A stretch of 64,000 bases of DNA from assembly GCA_002869105.1 (NCBI GenBank), contig PKTP01000007.1:212001-276000 (forward strand), written 5' to 3'. Below the pieces are notes generated by a model. It was not told the DNA's origin. It worked only from the letters and a program-made list of their open reading frames with translations, and searched no databases. The position numbers and the translations under genes are program-made. This document shows, one piece after another, positions 45,920 to 54,738 of the stretch. Every line of letters starts with the position of its first letter. Within the stretch, counting starts at the first letter, position 1. This stretch comes from Alphaproteobacteria bacterium. Its GTDB lineage: Bacteria; Pseudomonadota; Alphaproteobacteria; UBA7879.

Positions 45920-45995
45920 TGGCTCCCCGGGCCGGACTCGAACCAGCGACCCAGTGGTTAACAGCCACTTGCTCTACCAACTGAGCTACCGTGGA
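45920..45995 (-). tRNA. tRNA-Asn (anticodon GTT)
   Basis: 76-nt cloverleaf: acceptor TCCACGG/CCGGGGA with one A-G mismatch, D arm GCTCAGTTGGTAGAGC, anticodon loop CTGTTAA reading Asn codons, T arm with GGTTCGAGTCC, and an encoded CCA end. Confidence 0.95.
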
Positions 45996-46068
45996 CCATT
46001 TATACTCATGTGTTTAACAAAGTTATTTTAAAAAATAAAGTACATAAATGCGATATGCATAAGAAAAG

Positions 46069-46142
46069 TGGAGGCCGGAACCGGAATCGAACCGGTCTAC
46101 GAGGATTTGCAGTCCTCTGCATAACCACTCTGCCATCCGGCC
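46069..46142 (-). tRNA. tRNA-Cys (anticodon GCA)
   Basis: 74-nt cloverleaf: acceptor GGCCGGA/TCCGGCC, anticodon loop CTGCAAA, T arm GGTTCGATTCC, encoded CCA. It lies 73 bp upstream of tRNA-Asn on the same strand, so the two may form one transcript. Confidence 0.95.
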
Positions 46143-46153
46143 TCATACCCACT

Positions 46154-46183
46154 TACCTACCCTATGGCTATCAATCAGGTCAA
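46154..46183 (-). promoter_or_regulatory. Possible promoter of the tRNA-Cys/tRNA-Asn pair
   Basis: On the minus strand TTGACC (46178-46183), an 18-bp spacer and TAGGTA (46154-46159), 11 bp before the 5' end of tRNA-Cys. Modest match to sigma-70. Confidence 0.4.
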
Positions 46184-46203
46184 GTTTTTGTTAGAGTGCT
46201 CTC

Positions 46204-46521
46204 ATGAATATATTAGAAATCACCCCCGACGAGCTTCAGCCTCTTTTAGAAAAAGGGTCTGTATGCCTTGTGGATGTCAGAGAACCTTGGGAAGTTGAAA
46301 TGTGCTCGATAGAACCGTCCCTTAAAATTCCCCTTGGGCAACTCCCTGACAGGGCTTCTGAATTAGCTGAAAAATCTCCCCTCATATTTTATTGTCATCA
46401 TGGCGTGCGTAGCCTGAAGGCTGTTCAAATACTTGCATCGGCAGATATTCCGGCAAAAAGCTTAAAAGGAGGGATTGATCTTTGGTCAGAAGTGATTGAC
46501 CCTACGTGCCCAAAGTACTAA
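46204..46521 (+). CDS. Rhodanese-domain protein
   Basis: 105 aa single-domain rhodanese. CLVDVREPWEVEMC holds the substrate-pocket Asp-Val-Arg-Glu, and the catalytic Cys is in FYCHHGVRSLKAVQIL (persulfide-forming active-site loop CHHGVRS). The C-terminal LKGGIDLWSEVIDP is the usual closing helix. It carries sulfane sulfur; the acceptor is unknown. It lies 21 bp before the TolC-family gene. Confidence 0.92.
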   Translation: MNILEITPDELQPLLEKGSVCLVDVREPWEVEMCSIEPSLKIPLGQLPDRASELAEKSPLIFYCHHGVRSLKAVQILASADIPAKSLKGGIDLWSEVIDPTCPKY

Positions 46522-46542
46522 GAATAAATAAAGATAAACACC

Positions 46543-48093
46543 ATGAATCAACAAAACACAGACAACCAAATGTTCAAAAAAAATCACTTTCTCTCATTAC
46601 TGCTCTGCTTCCTTGCCATTCCTGTTTTGGGTGATGACAAACAAGTCGCAGACAAACCACAACAAAACAAGAAGCCTGAACTTTTATCACACAGTCTTCA
46701 AAGCGCCTTCAAAAACGCCTTAACGCTTCCACTCGCCGATACGCAAAGAGAAATTGCCAAAGAAGCCCTCATACAAGCCAAAGCAGCGCGATGGCCGACC
46801 ATCAACATCGTTGCCAATGGCACCGGCGCTGTTAACGATACCAAGTCGGTGAGAAGGAGGCAGGTTAATGGGCGTGATCCAACGAAAAATAGAGTTCCAC
46901 AAACCTCTGCTTCAACCACTCTTGAGATCACCCAAAACCTCTACACAGGGGGGGCTATTGACGGCAGAATTGAAGCAGCACAACTCACTGATATCCTTCA
47001 AAACAATAACTATCTAGAAGCTGAAAATAGTTTTGTACTTGAAGTCATCACATCCTTACTGAACATTTTAGAAGCGCGCGGCCTTTTAAAGGTTGCCTTA
47101 AGAAAGAAAGAACTTCTTGAAAAACGTGCCGATGATATGCAAATTCGAGCCGACTATGGCCTTGAAAGCATTACATCTCTGGAATCAACCAAGGCGGAGG
47201 CAGAACAGGCAAAAGCCGAATATAATGCCCAGAAAACCGCGGTAGATGTTGCTGAAAAAACCTACGAAATTTTAACTGGCTCTGAGCTTGATGAAGGAGA
47301 AATCGACATCCCCACGCCTGACCTGCCAGAATCTTTTGACCTTATTCAAGAAATGGCCTTTGCCAACAGCTATGAAACCAAAGCCAAAACATTGGGCGTT
47401 GAAATCGCTGAACAAGAAGCCGCTGCATCCGAATCCGTTATTTATCCTCAATTGTCCTTAACGGCATCTGGAGGTCGAAACTGGAGCGCCGCCAATGGGT
47501 CAACGACTCCTGGAAAAGTTGATTGGAGCCGTCAAGACAATGCATCCGTTACCCTTAAATTAACAGTTCCCCTCGATTACACCGGCGCTAAACATGCTCA
47601 GGTTCGTGAAAAAAGAACAGCCCATGCACAAAAGCGCCTTGATGAGCTTAACTTCAGACGTCAGTTTATTTTAAAACTTTTTCAAACATGGAAAAACTAT
47701 AAAACTTCCCTCAGTAACAATGAAAAGTATCTGGCTCAAATCAAAGCAGCCGATCTATCTCTCGAGGCCGTCCAAGAACAATACAACGCAGGGACAATGA
47801 AATATCTTGATGTCCTCGAAGCGATCTCAAGGGCTGCTCAGTCAAACAATGCTTACATCAGAAATAAAAAAGCAGCCCTGTTGAGCGGCTACGAATTGCT
47901 TAAGAGAATGGGAACATTGACAACACATCTCAAAAAAGATGCTGAAAAAGAACAATTGAGTCATTCACAAGAAAGCCCATACTGGGACACTTCTCCCCGT
48001 CAGTATGCTGCTTTTGGTTGGAAAAATGATCCGGTTTTGTCTAAGATTAATTTTGAAAAACCCACCACAGAAAAAAAGAAAATCAATGAGTAA
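46543..48093 (+). CDS. TolC-family outer-membrane efflux protein
   Basis: 516 aa. Signal segment HFLSLLLCFLAIPVLGDD, then two outer-membrane efflux protein repeats: the first with IVANGTGAVNDT and SASTTLEITQNLYTGGAIDGRIE, the second with PQLSLTASGGRNWS and VTLKLTVPLDYTGAKHAQVREK, plus long helical segments (RADYGLESITSLESTKAEAEQAKAEY). TolC trimers give type I secretion and RND pumps an exit duct. The RND adaptor and pump genes lie at 60056-64000, not adjacent. ATG 46543 gives a slightly long n-region; 46570 (MFKKNHF) is an alternative. It overlaps the PopZ-like gene by 8 bp. Confidence 0.92.
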   Translation: MNQQNTDNQMFKKNHFLSLLLCFLAIPVLGDDKQVADKPQQNKKPELLSHSLQSAFKNALTLPLADTQREIAKEALIQAKAARWPTINIVANGTGAVNDTKSVRRRQVNGRDPTKNRVPQTSASTTLEITQNLYTGGAIDGRIEAAQLTDILQNNNYLEAENSFVLEVITSLLNILEARGLLKVALRKKELLEKRADDMQIRADYGLESITSLESTKAEAEQAKAEYNAQKTAVDVAEKTYEILTGSELDEGEIDIPTPDLPESFDLIQEMAFANSYETKAKTLGVEIAEQEAAASESVIYPQLSLTASGGRNWSAANGSTTPGKVDWSRQDNASVTLKLTVPLDYTGAKHAQVREKRTAHAQKRLDELNFRRQFILKLFQTWKNYKTSLSNNEKYLAQIKAADLSLEAVQEQYNAGTMKYLDVLEAISRAAQSNNAYIRNKKAALLSGYELLKRMGTLTTHLKKDAEKEQLSHSQESPYWDTSPRQYAAFGWKNDPVLSKINFEKPTTEKKKINE

Positions 48094-48634
48094 TAACACC
48101 CAATCTCCCTCAAACGCCCATCCTGACATGTCTATGGATGAAGTGTTGGCATCCATCCGCAAAATCATTACCACTGATCATGAAGCTGCTGACGCTCAAG
48201 CCCAGAACTCAGCATCTCGTGATGATGAAATCATTGAGCTCACAAACGAAATTGCTGAGGAACCATCCAATGAAAATGAATATCATTCGGATGAAGCGTC
48301 TTTTGACCCAAAAATCACAGAGGAGGAATATATCTTCCGCCAAGAAACTGTCTCGGTGCAAAATGCTCCTCATCTGGATAAAGTATCTTTTGATCAGTCT
48401 CTCCTTTCAGAAGATGCATCGAATGCTTCCAGAAAAGCACTCGATGACCTCGCAAAAACCCTTGAGAGAAAACATGAAGAAGAAAAGCATCAAAAGCCTT
48501 CATCTGATAATGGTCTAGAAGCCCTAGTCTTGCGTGCCCTTAAACCAATGCTTAAAGAATGGATCAATGCTCATCTTCCACGGCTCATAGAGCAGATCGT
48601 TCAACAAGAAATACAAAAGCTAACTAAAAAATAA
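48086..48634 (+). CDS. PopZ-like polar organising protein (DUF2497)
   Basis: 182 aa from ATG 48086. The architecture matches Caulobacter PopZ and DUF2497: a short N-terminal helix MSMDEVLASIRKIITTD, a long acidic, low-complexity linker, and a C-terminal oligomerisation region LEALVLRALKPMLKEWINAH followed by LPRLIEQIVQQEIQKL. PopZ forms a pole-localised condensate that anchors the chromosome origin. The start overlaps the tolC-like stop; the valS gene common nearby in other alphaproteobacteria is not here. Confidence 0.85.
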   Translation: MSNNTQSPSNAHPDMSMDEVLASIRKIITTDHEAADAQAQNSASRDDEIIELTNEIAEEPSNENEYHSDEASFDPKITEEEYIFRQETVSVQNAPHLDKVSFDQSLLSEDASNASRKALDDLAKTLERKHEEEKHQKPSSDNGLEALVLRALKPMLKEWINAHLPRLIEQIVQQEIQKLTKK

Positions 48635-48660
48635 ATTTGAAGTTCAGTCAGCAAAAAATC

Positions 48661-48768
48661 ATGAAGAAAAAATCCGCCTTCTTTTTTGGGTCCTTCTCTC
48701 TTTTCAGCGTAGTTCTGGTGCTGATTTCCCTCATGTGGGTTATGATACTTTGGTCAGCACGCACATGA
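48661..48768 (+). CDS. 35-codon membrane peptide coupled to the metal ABC ATPase
   Basis: Short frame: KKKSAFFFGSFSLFSVVLVL followed by ISLMWVMILWSART. A basic n-region and one hydrophobic stretch of about 20 residues make it a likely single-pass membrane peptide. Its TGA overlaps the ATG of the ABC ATPase (ATGA), suggesting translational coupling. The upstream Shine-Dalgarno is weak. No family recognised; it could also be a leader that only serves coupling. Confidence 0.45.
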   Translation: MKKKSAFFFGSFSLFSVVLVLISLMWVMILWSART

Positions 48769-49493
48769 AGAAAACCATGAAGCAATGCGAGTTAGTCGTT
48801 GATGGTCTCAACATCTCTTTTGGTCACTTTACTGCCCTCAAAGATATTAACCTGTGCTTTCCAAAAGGAAGTCTAACGGCCATCGTTGGGCCCAATGGCG
48901 GCGGAAAATCAACGCTCATGAAATGCGTTACAGACCAACTTCAACCCACCAAAGGTCGTATCTGTCTTCATGGCACCTCTTCTGAGAATATTTCTTACGT
49001 TCCACAGAAATCTTTCTTAGATACGTCTTTCCCAATAACGGTTCATGAAGTGGCTGCAATGGGACTTTTGTCCAAAAAAAATCTTTATCGAGCCATTACT
49101 TCCGATCAGATTGAAAAACTTGATCAAACACTGGAAGATATGGGCCTTCAGAACCAAAGAGAGCAATTGGTTGAAACCTTATCCGGAGGACAATTTCAAC
49201 GGCTCCTGTTTGCAAGGCTTCTCTTGCAAGATCAACCCTTAATTATTCTCGATGAACCCTTTGCTCACATTGACGAGCAGACAAAAGAAGTGCTGTTATC
49301 CATTATTCAAACTTGGCATCAAAAGGGCAAAACCATTGTGGTCATTCTCCATGAGCTTGATCTTGTTAAACGGTTTTTTCCCAATACCGTCTTGCTGGCT
49401 CGTGAAGTTATCAGCCATGGGCCTACAGATCAGGTTATGTCTGAAAAGAATATTGCAGCTGCCTTTAAAAAATTATTGGAAAATACGGCATGA
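48765..49493 (+). CDS. Zn/Mn ABC transporter, ATP-binding protein (ZnuC/MntB-like)
   Basis: About 242 aa from ATG 48765 (MKKTMKQ; 48777 also possible). Walker A GPNGGGKST, Q-loop YVPQKS, signature LSGGQFQRLLFARLL, Walker B LIILDEPFAHID, and the H-loop His in VVILHELDLV. It matches the ATPases of the TroABCD/ZnuABC family. The order is ATPase, permease, binding protein, with 4-bp overlaps between all three. Confidence 0.92.
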   Translation: MKKTMKQCELVVDGLNISFGHFTALKDINLCFPKGSLTAIVGPNGGGKSTLMKCVTDQLQPTKGRICLHGTSSENISYVPQKSFLDTSFPITVHEVAAMGLLSKKNLYRAITSDQIEKLDQTLEDMGLQNQREQLVETLSGGQFQRLLFARLLLQDQPLIILDEPFAHIDEQTKEVLLSIIQTWHQKGKTIVVILHELDLVKRFFPNTVLLAREVISHGPTDQVMSEKNIAAAFKKLLENTA

Positions 49494-50344
49494 TTTACGA
49501 TATTTTATTCGCTCCCTTTGAATATGCCTTCATGAAAAAAGCGCTCGTTGGATGCCTATGCCTTGCCATAAGCTGCGGCCCCGTTGGCATCTTCTTGATC
49601 TTGCGGCGCATGAGTCTTATGGGCGATGCCCTTTCTCATTCAATCCTACCAGGGGCCGCGCTTGGCTATGTGGTCATGGGATTATCTCTTCTCCCGATGG
49701 CGATCGGTGGTGTCATTTCAGGGCTTATCGTCGCCATTTTAGCCGGCATTGTCTCTCGATATACCATGATGAAAGAAGAAGCTAGTTTTGCCGGATTCTT
49801 CCTGATTTCGGTTGGCTTGGGGGTTCTGATTATTTCAACGCGAAGTAACTCCATTGATATTATGCATATCCTCTTTGGCAGCGCGCTTGCCATTGATCGT
49901 ATCTCTCTTTATGTCATCGGCACTGTTTCCACCATTACATTATCAGTGCTGGCCCTTCTTTATCGCTCATTGGTCATGGAATGTTTTGATCCAGAATTTT
50001 TCAGAATGATTGGTGGGCAAGGAACCCGAAACCACGTTATATTTCTCTTTCTTGTTGTCCTGAATCTCGTCTCTGGGTTTCAAGCCATGGGAACGCTCTT
50101 ATCTCTCGCGCTGATGATTTTACCGGCACTGGCCGCACGCTTCTGGTCACAAAAACTGTTTAGCATTATTATCTTAACAACTATTCTTGCTACCCTTTCG
50201 GGGTATGTAGGCCTAACCTTGTCCTATCACTTCAACTTACCATCGGGTCCAGCCATTGTTTTGGTTGCGGGTATTTTTTACCTATTATCTCTTTTTATTG
50301 GTAGACGAGGCAGTGTTTTAATGTATATGAAGAGCAAGACATGA
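49490..50344 (+). CDS. Zn/Mn ABC transporter, permease (ZnuB/MntC-like)
   Basis: 284 aa with about eight transmembrane segments, of the ABC-3 family: FILRRMSLMGDALSHSILPGAALG-type opening (split here as LRRMSLMGDALSHSILPGA), then EASFAGFFLISVGLGVLI and GTLLSLALMILPALAARFWS. It overlaps both neighbours (ATGA). Channel for divalent metal uptake. Confidence 0.93.
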   Translation: MIYDILFAPFEYAFMKKALVGCLCLAISCGPVGIFLILRRMSLMGDALSHSILPGAALGYVVMGLSLLPMAIGGVISGLIVAILAGIVSRYTMMKEEASFAGFFLISVGLGVLIISTRSNSIDIMHILFGSALAIDRISLYVIGTVSTITLSVLALLYRSLVMECFDPEFFRMIGGQGTRNHVIFLFLVVLNLVSGFQAMGTLLSLALMILPALAARFWSQKLFSIIILTTILATLSGYVGLTLSYHFNLPSGPAIVLVAGIFYLLSLFIGRRGSVLMYMKSKT

Positions 50345-51279
50345 ATTATTATTGCTGCCGTTTCCTTATTCCTTTTGTTCTCGTTGCATCCATCTTTGGC
50401 TGCCGCGCAGACACATCCCCCCCTCTAAAAATTGTGACCACCTTTAGCATTCTACAAGATTTCGTTCGTGAAATTGGTAAGGATAAAGTCGTGATATCTA
50501 TTGTTGGCCCTAACAGTGATGCGCATACCTATCAGCCAACTCCCCGGGATGTGCGTCAAATTGCCCAAGCTGACCTGATTTTTATCAATGGACTTGGATT
50601 TGAAGGCTGGATTCACCGTTTGATCAAAAGCTCCGGCTATAAAGGGAAAATTGTGACCGCCACAGACGGAATTCAGCCCATGATGATTAACGATCCTGGT
50701 GAAGGAGAAGTGCCCGATCCCCATGCCTGGAACGATATTAAGAATGTTAAAATATACATTAAAAACATATATACCTCTCTCAGTAAGATTGACCCTGAGC
50801 AAGCGCCTTTTTATCGCAAAAATTATGAAGATTATTTGGCAAAGCTTGAAGATCTGGATCAATTTATTGTCAATGCGATCAAAGAGATTCCCCAAAAAAA
50901 GAGAATCATCATCACAGCTCACGATGCTTTTGGGTATTATGGCCAAAGATATGGTGTGAAATTTCTAGCGCCAGTCGGGACGAGCACTGCCGATGAACCT
51001 TCCCCCAAAGCCATGGCCTCTTTAATCGATGTCATTCGAGCGCACAAAATTAAGATGATTTTCGTTGAAAACATTACCAATAAAAAACTGATTCAACAAT
51101 TGTCTGAAGAAACAGGCATTCAAATTGGGGAAGAAATTTTCTCTGATGCTCTTTCTGAAAAAGATCAACCCGGCTCAACCTATCTTGCAATGATCCGACA
51201 CAACACCGATCAATTCATCAAAGCCATGCGCCTGATGCAACCTAAAGAAGAGTGCAGATCATCCTCTGTTTATGCCTGA
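50341..51279 (+). CDS. Zn/Mn ABC transporter, substrate-binding lipoprotein (TroA/ZnuA family)
   Basis: 312 aa. Signal and lipobox: RFLIPFVLVASIFGC. Metal ligands of the cluster A-I fold are visible: His in SDAHTYQPTPRDV, His in PDPHAWNDIKN, His in ITAHDAFGYYGQRYG, and an acidic ligand near ENITNKK. There is no long His-rich loop, which ZnuA proteins often have, so manganese is as possible as zinc. The gene ends 1 bp from the convergent tolB. Confidence 0.9.
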   Translation: MNYYCCRFLIPFVLVASIFGCRADTSPPLKIVTTFSILQDFVREIGKDKVVISIVGPNSDAHTYQPTPRDVRQIAQADLIFINGLGFEGWIHRLIKSSGYKGKIVTATDGIQPMMINDPGEGEVPDPHAWNDIKNVKIYIKNIYTSLSKIDPEQAPFYRKNYEDYLAKLEDLDQFIVNAIKEIPQKKRIIITAHDAFGYYGQRYGVKFLAPVGTSTADEPSPKAMASLIDVIRAHKIKMIFVENITNKKLIQQLSEETGIQIGEEIFSDALSEKDQPGSTYLAMIRHNTDQFIKAMRLMQPKEECRSSSVYA

Positions 51280-51280
51280 T

Positions 51281-52591
51281 TTACGCCTTAGGCAAAGGCG
51301 CTGACCAAGAAGGATCCGATCCGTACTGAGGTGTTTTAACCCGTCTTTCATTAAATCCTGTCATATCAATGGCATAGATCCATGAGGGATTGGCTTGTTT
51401 ACCAGGTTTTTTGTCCGTACGAGTAAACATCAAAGTCCGGCCATTAGGCGCCCAAGTTGGACCCTCAACAATATATCCCGTTGAGACCAAGCGCTCCCCT
51501 GATCCATCTGGGCGCATGACGCCAATATAAAAACTGCCTTTGTGCGTTTTAGTAAAGGCAATATAATCACCACGTGGTGACCAAACAGGGGTGGCATAAT
51601 TGCCATCGCCGAAACTGATACGCTTCACCCCGCCTTCCTTTTTATCCATCATATAAAGCTGCTTGGTCCCACCACGGTCCGAGTTAAAGACAATTTTTTC
51701 CCCAGCAGGATCATAACACGGGGAGGTATCAATCCAATTTCCTTGAGTCAACCGCTTAAACCGGCGCGTTTTCAGGTCAATATGATAAATATCTGTCCGC
51801 CCTCCAACTGCCTGACTCATGATCAGATCCGTTTCTTTAGGGCCAAAGCGGGGCGCAAAGGTCATACCTGGAAAGGCGCCCACCAATTCATGTTGGCCTG
51901 TTTCCAAATCATACACATAAACATGGGGAATCTTTTTCTCATAAGACAAATAGGTAATTCGTTGAAGATTCGCTGAAAATCGCGGGGTTAAAACAATATG
52001 CTTACCGCTTGTGAGGTACTTATGGTTGCCGCCATCTTGATCCATGATTGCCAACCGTTTCTTTTGAGCAAGTCCTTTAGCCTCTTCAGTCACATAAACA
52101 ATACGCGTATCAAAGTAGCCCGCCTCTCCTGTCAGGCGGCTGTATATGGCATCTGCCACTAGGTGGGCTAAACGTCGCTGATAACGCGCTTCCGTTTCTA
52201 ACGTTGCTGAGATCAACAGTTGTTCAGTGAGCGCATCCCAAACCCGGTAAATAATCTGAACTTTATTGTTGGCAAGCAGATTAATTTGAAGGTTCACAAC
52301 AAATTGAACCTGTAACAACCGCCAGTCAACGAACCGCGGTGGATTATTCAATGGGATGTCCTTTTCTAAGAAAGTTTTTGGATCAGTAAACTGGAACAAG
52401 CCGGTACTTTGAAGATCGAGATGAATGATTTTACTCAGATTGTCACTTAATTGTTTTTGATCAGCGCTCTCACTGGGCTGAACAAACATCGCCATTTGAA
52501 GCGGCTCTCGGTGTCCTTCTGTTACTTCCAGCTGAAATTCAGACCGACAGAACATACAGGTGAAAAATACGATAAATGCAAGGGTCCTCAT
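51281..52591 (-). CDS. tolB: Tol-Pal translocation protein TolB
   Basis: Periplasmic beta-propeller of the Tol-Pal envelope system, which links the outer membrane to peptidoglycan and TolA. 436 aa: signal RTLAFIVFFTCMFCRSEFQ, an N-terminal domain, then six blade repeats such as LTPRFSANLQRITYLSYEK, DTSPCYDPAGEKIVFNSDRGG, ATPVWSPRGDYIAFTK and EGPTWAPNGRTLMFTR. It overlaps tolA by 4 bp and ends tolQRAB. pal and cpoB, usually next, are absent from the 3' side. Confidence 0.95.
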   Translation of the reverse strand: MRTLAFIVFFTCMFCRSEFQLEVTEGHREPLQMAMFVQPSESADQKQLSDNLSKIIHLDLQSTGLFQFTDPKTFLEKDIPLNNPPRFVDWRLLQVQFVVNLQINLLANNKVQIIYRVWDALTEQLLISATLETEARYQRRLAHLVADAIYSRLTGEAGYFDTRIVYVTEEAKGLAQKKRLAIMDQDGGNHKYLTSGKHIVLTPRFSANLQRITYLSYEKKIPHVYVYDLETGQHELVGAFPGMTFAPRFGPKETDLIMSQAVGGRTDIYHIDLKTRRFKRLTQGNWIDTSPCYDPAGEKIVFNSDRGGTKQLYMMDKKEGGVKRISFGDGNYATPVWSPRGDYIAFTKTHKGSFYIGVMRPDGSGERLVSTGYIVEGPTWAPNGRTLMFTRTDKKPGKQANPSWIYAIDMTGFNERRVKTPQYGSDPSWSAPLPKA

Positions 52592-53454
52592 ACAATCATC
52601 TCCTTTGGATTAAATATAATTAAAAAGCGTTGCCACTGGTTAAACTTCTCAGCTGGTAACTTAAGCGGCGTACATTTGGGGTGGAACAAGGCTCGTTTAG
52701 CACTTTCATACGCCACAACAAAAACCGGGTCCTTGGTTTCAGCACCGGTATTTTCTAGGTCCACCGCTTGAACAGTCCTATCAGAATTCATGGTCACCCG
52801 CATCCGTATCACAAGATCTTGTGCGCCGCGAACACCCGCCGGCAGACGCCAACAGGACGAAACTTGTTGACGTAAGGCGTCAAGCTCAGACAAAGAAAGG
52901 ATTTCTTCAATCGGTTGATCGTCGACCGCCTCTGGCTCACTCTTTTTTTTCTCTTCATCCATTTTCATTTCTTCCTTGGTTTCCGTCGGAAGATCTTCAA
53001 TGGTGCGCATCACTTCCAAGAAATCATCTTTTTCTTCAACTGGTCTTTTTGTATCTTCGACCTTCTGCTTCTTCACCTCTTGTGGCTTTTCTTTTGGTTT
53101 CACAGGTTCTTCTTTTTTTGGCGCTTTTTTCTCTCCCATTTTCTTTTTATCCGGAAGTTTTTTGACATTTTTTTCGACTTTTTGGGCCTCTTTTAAGGGG
53201 TTTTTAGCCTTATTTAAGGTCTTTTTAGGCTGTTTTTTGACCATTTTAGGGGTCTTTTTAACCGTTTTTTGATCCTTTTTAATTTGTTTTTTGAGCTGTG
53301 TTTTGCTCTTAATCGGCATCATTTTCAAAGGAATAGATTTCGGCATCAAAGGTTTTTGAGGTCTTGAATAAGATCCAATAAGATAGACGAAAAGCAAAAT
53401 AAAGATATGGAGGAAGAGAGAAAAAAGAAAACTAAGCTTCTGTGGACCAAGCAT
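52588..53454 (-). CDS. tolA: TolA-like envelope protein
   Basis: 288 aa from ATG 53454 (the frame's first codon is a TTG). One N-terminal membrane anchor (FLFSLFLHIFILLFVYLIG), a long Lys/Glu-rich helical rod (residues about 45-190, with repeats of KKxPKK and EEKKK type), and a C-terminal TonB/TolA-like domain (CWRLPAGVRGAQDLVIRMRV, then AYESAKRALFHPKC). TolA spans the periplasm and, energised by TolQR, contacts TolB and Pal. Identified from context and architecture. Confidence 0.9.
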   Translation of the reverse strand: MLGPQKLSFLFSLFLHIFILLFVYLIGSYSRPQKPLMPKSIPLKMMPIKSKTQLKKQIKKDQKTVKKTPKMVKKQPKKTLNKAKNPLKEAQKVEKNVKKLPDKKKMGEKKAPKKEEPVKPKEKPQEVKKQKVEDTKRPVEEKDDFLEVMRTIEDLPTETKEEMKMDEEKKKSEPEAVDDQPIEEILSLSELDALRQQVSSCWRLPAGVRGAQDLVIRMRVTMNSDRTVQAVDLENTGAETKDPVFVVAYESAKRALFHPKCTPLKLPAEKFNQWQRFLIIFNPKEMIV

Positions 53455-53465
53455 CAAACATCACC

Positions 53466-53879
53466 CTAAAGCGGATCTGTCACAAGTGAAATACGCTCAA
53501 AGCCATTCTGGCTAAGGCGGCCTGAAAGTTCCATGACTTTTCCATAACTCAAGCCTTTATCCCCCCGAATAAAAATCTCTGTTTTAGGATTTTTTTGCAT
53601 AATGGTTTTTAGTTGGGGAATCAGCTGCTTAAGCGTTGTGGCTTTCTCTTGAATAAAAATTTTGCCATTTTTCTGATAACTAATAACCACAGGCTCACTT
53701 TTCTCACGGATGGGGCCAGCTTCAGTTTTAGGCAAAGACACTTCAACGCCCACGTTAATCAGGGGCGCAGAAATCATGAAGACAATCAGCAGCACTAAAA
53801 CAACATCCACAAAAGGCGTAACATTGATACTACTCATCGGTGTCAAAGCGCGGCGGCTGTATCGAGACTGTCTCATCAT
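53466..53879 (-). CDS. tolR: Tol system protein TolR
   Basis: 137 aa ExbD/TolR family. ALTPMSSINVTPFVDVVLVL with the conserved membrane Asp of the proton path in PFVDVVLVLLIVFM, then a periplasmic domain. It overlaps tolQ by 4 bp. The TolQR proton channel drives TolA. Confidence 0.95.
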   Translation of the reverse strand: MMRQSRYSRRALTPMSSINVTPFVDVVLVLLIVFMISAPLINVGVEVSLPKTEAGPIREKSEPVVISYQKNGKIFIQEKATTLKQLIPQLKTIMQKNPKTEIFIRGDKGLSYGKVMELSGRLSQNGFERISLVTDPL

Positions 53880-54610
53880 TTAACCTGCAATAACCCCTGA
53901 CCACTGACCCCGATCAAGCGATCAGCAAAGTTTTCTAGCTGAGAACCAATACCATCAACAAGGGCTGAAAGCTTATTATAAGCCACAACTGCAGGGATGG
54001 CGACGATGAGTCCTAACGCTGTTGCCAACAATGCTTCTGCAATGCCTGGCGCAACCACAGCCAAGCTGGTGTTCTTACTGGCAGCAATACTCTGAAAACT
54101 ATGGATAATGCCCCAAACGGTTCCAAACAATCCAACAAATAAAGCGGCAGATCCAACCGTTGCAAGAAACGTCAATCCATGGGAGAGTTTTTCAATTTCT
54201 TGCCTGATATAAACGCCATATGCTCGTTCCAACCGATTTTGGAAGAGAGACACCATTCTGCCATTTTCTTTTTGGTTTAAGGCATTGATCAGCTTCGTCT
54301 CACGGTGAAGGATATTCAAAAACTTTTTATAAACCTGAGGCGTTTCCATAGGAAGGGTTAGCTTATCAACCGATTGTTGTTCTTGCTGCTGCCAAAAGAA
54401 AGATTCAAAGTTATGAATGGCTTTGCGCAGGCGCAATAAATGGCGCCCCTTAGAAAAAATAAGGGCCCATGTCACGATTGAGGTTAGAATCAATCCCACC
54501 ATAATCAATTGAACGACCCATTCAGCGCTGAGAAAAAGGTGAAAAAAAGAAGGGGAAGATGCCTGTTGCGAAAGACTTTCTGCAACCTGACCCGATGCTG
54601 TTTCAATCAT
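53876..54610 (-). CDS. tolQ: Tol system protein TolQ
   Basis: 244 aa MotA/TolQ/ExbB family with three membrane segments: LIMVGLILTSIVTWALIFSKG, LTFLATVGSAALFVGLFGTVWGIIHSF and GIAEALLATALGLIVAIPAV, the last two holding the channel residues. It is first of tolQRAB; ybgC, often upstream, is missing. About 128 bp of non-coding sequence separates it from bolA. Confidence 0.95.
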   Translation of the reverse strand: MIETASGQVAESLSQQASSPSFFHLFLSAEWVVQLIMVGLILTSIVTWALIFSKGRHLLRLRKAIHNFESFFWQQQEQQSVDKLTLPMETPQVYKKFLNILHRETKLINALNQKENGRMVSLFQNRLERAYGVYIRQEIEKLSHGLTFLATVGSAALFVGLFGTVWGIIHSFQSIAASKNTSLAVVAPGIAEALLATALGLIVAIPAVVAYNKLSALVDGIGSQLENFADRLIGVSGQGLLQVK

Positions 54611-54738
54611 ACTGAACTCCGATACGTTATAACAATGTCATATTAGCAGACAGCCTCAAGCGATAGAAGGAGAGATTTTCGAGCTAGCAATCAAAACAAA
54701 TGAAAACCTTCCCCGGGTTGAGGCTGGTTTGTTCAGTT

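Noticed and set aside
52821-53272. Phe-rich plus-strand frames opposite tolA
   Set aside because: Complement of the Lys/Glu-rich rod of TolA; composition artefact.
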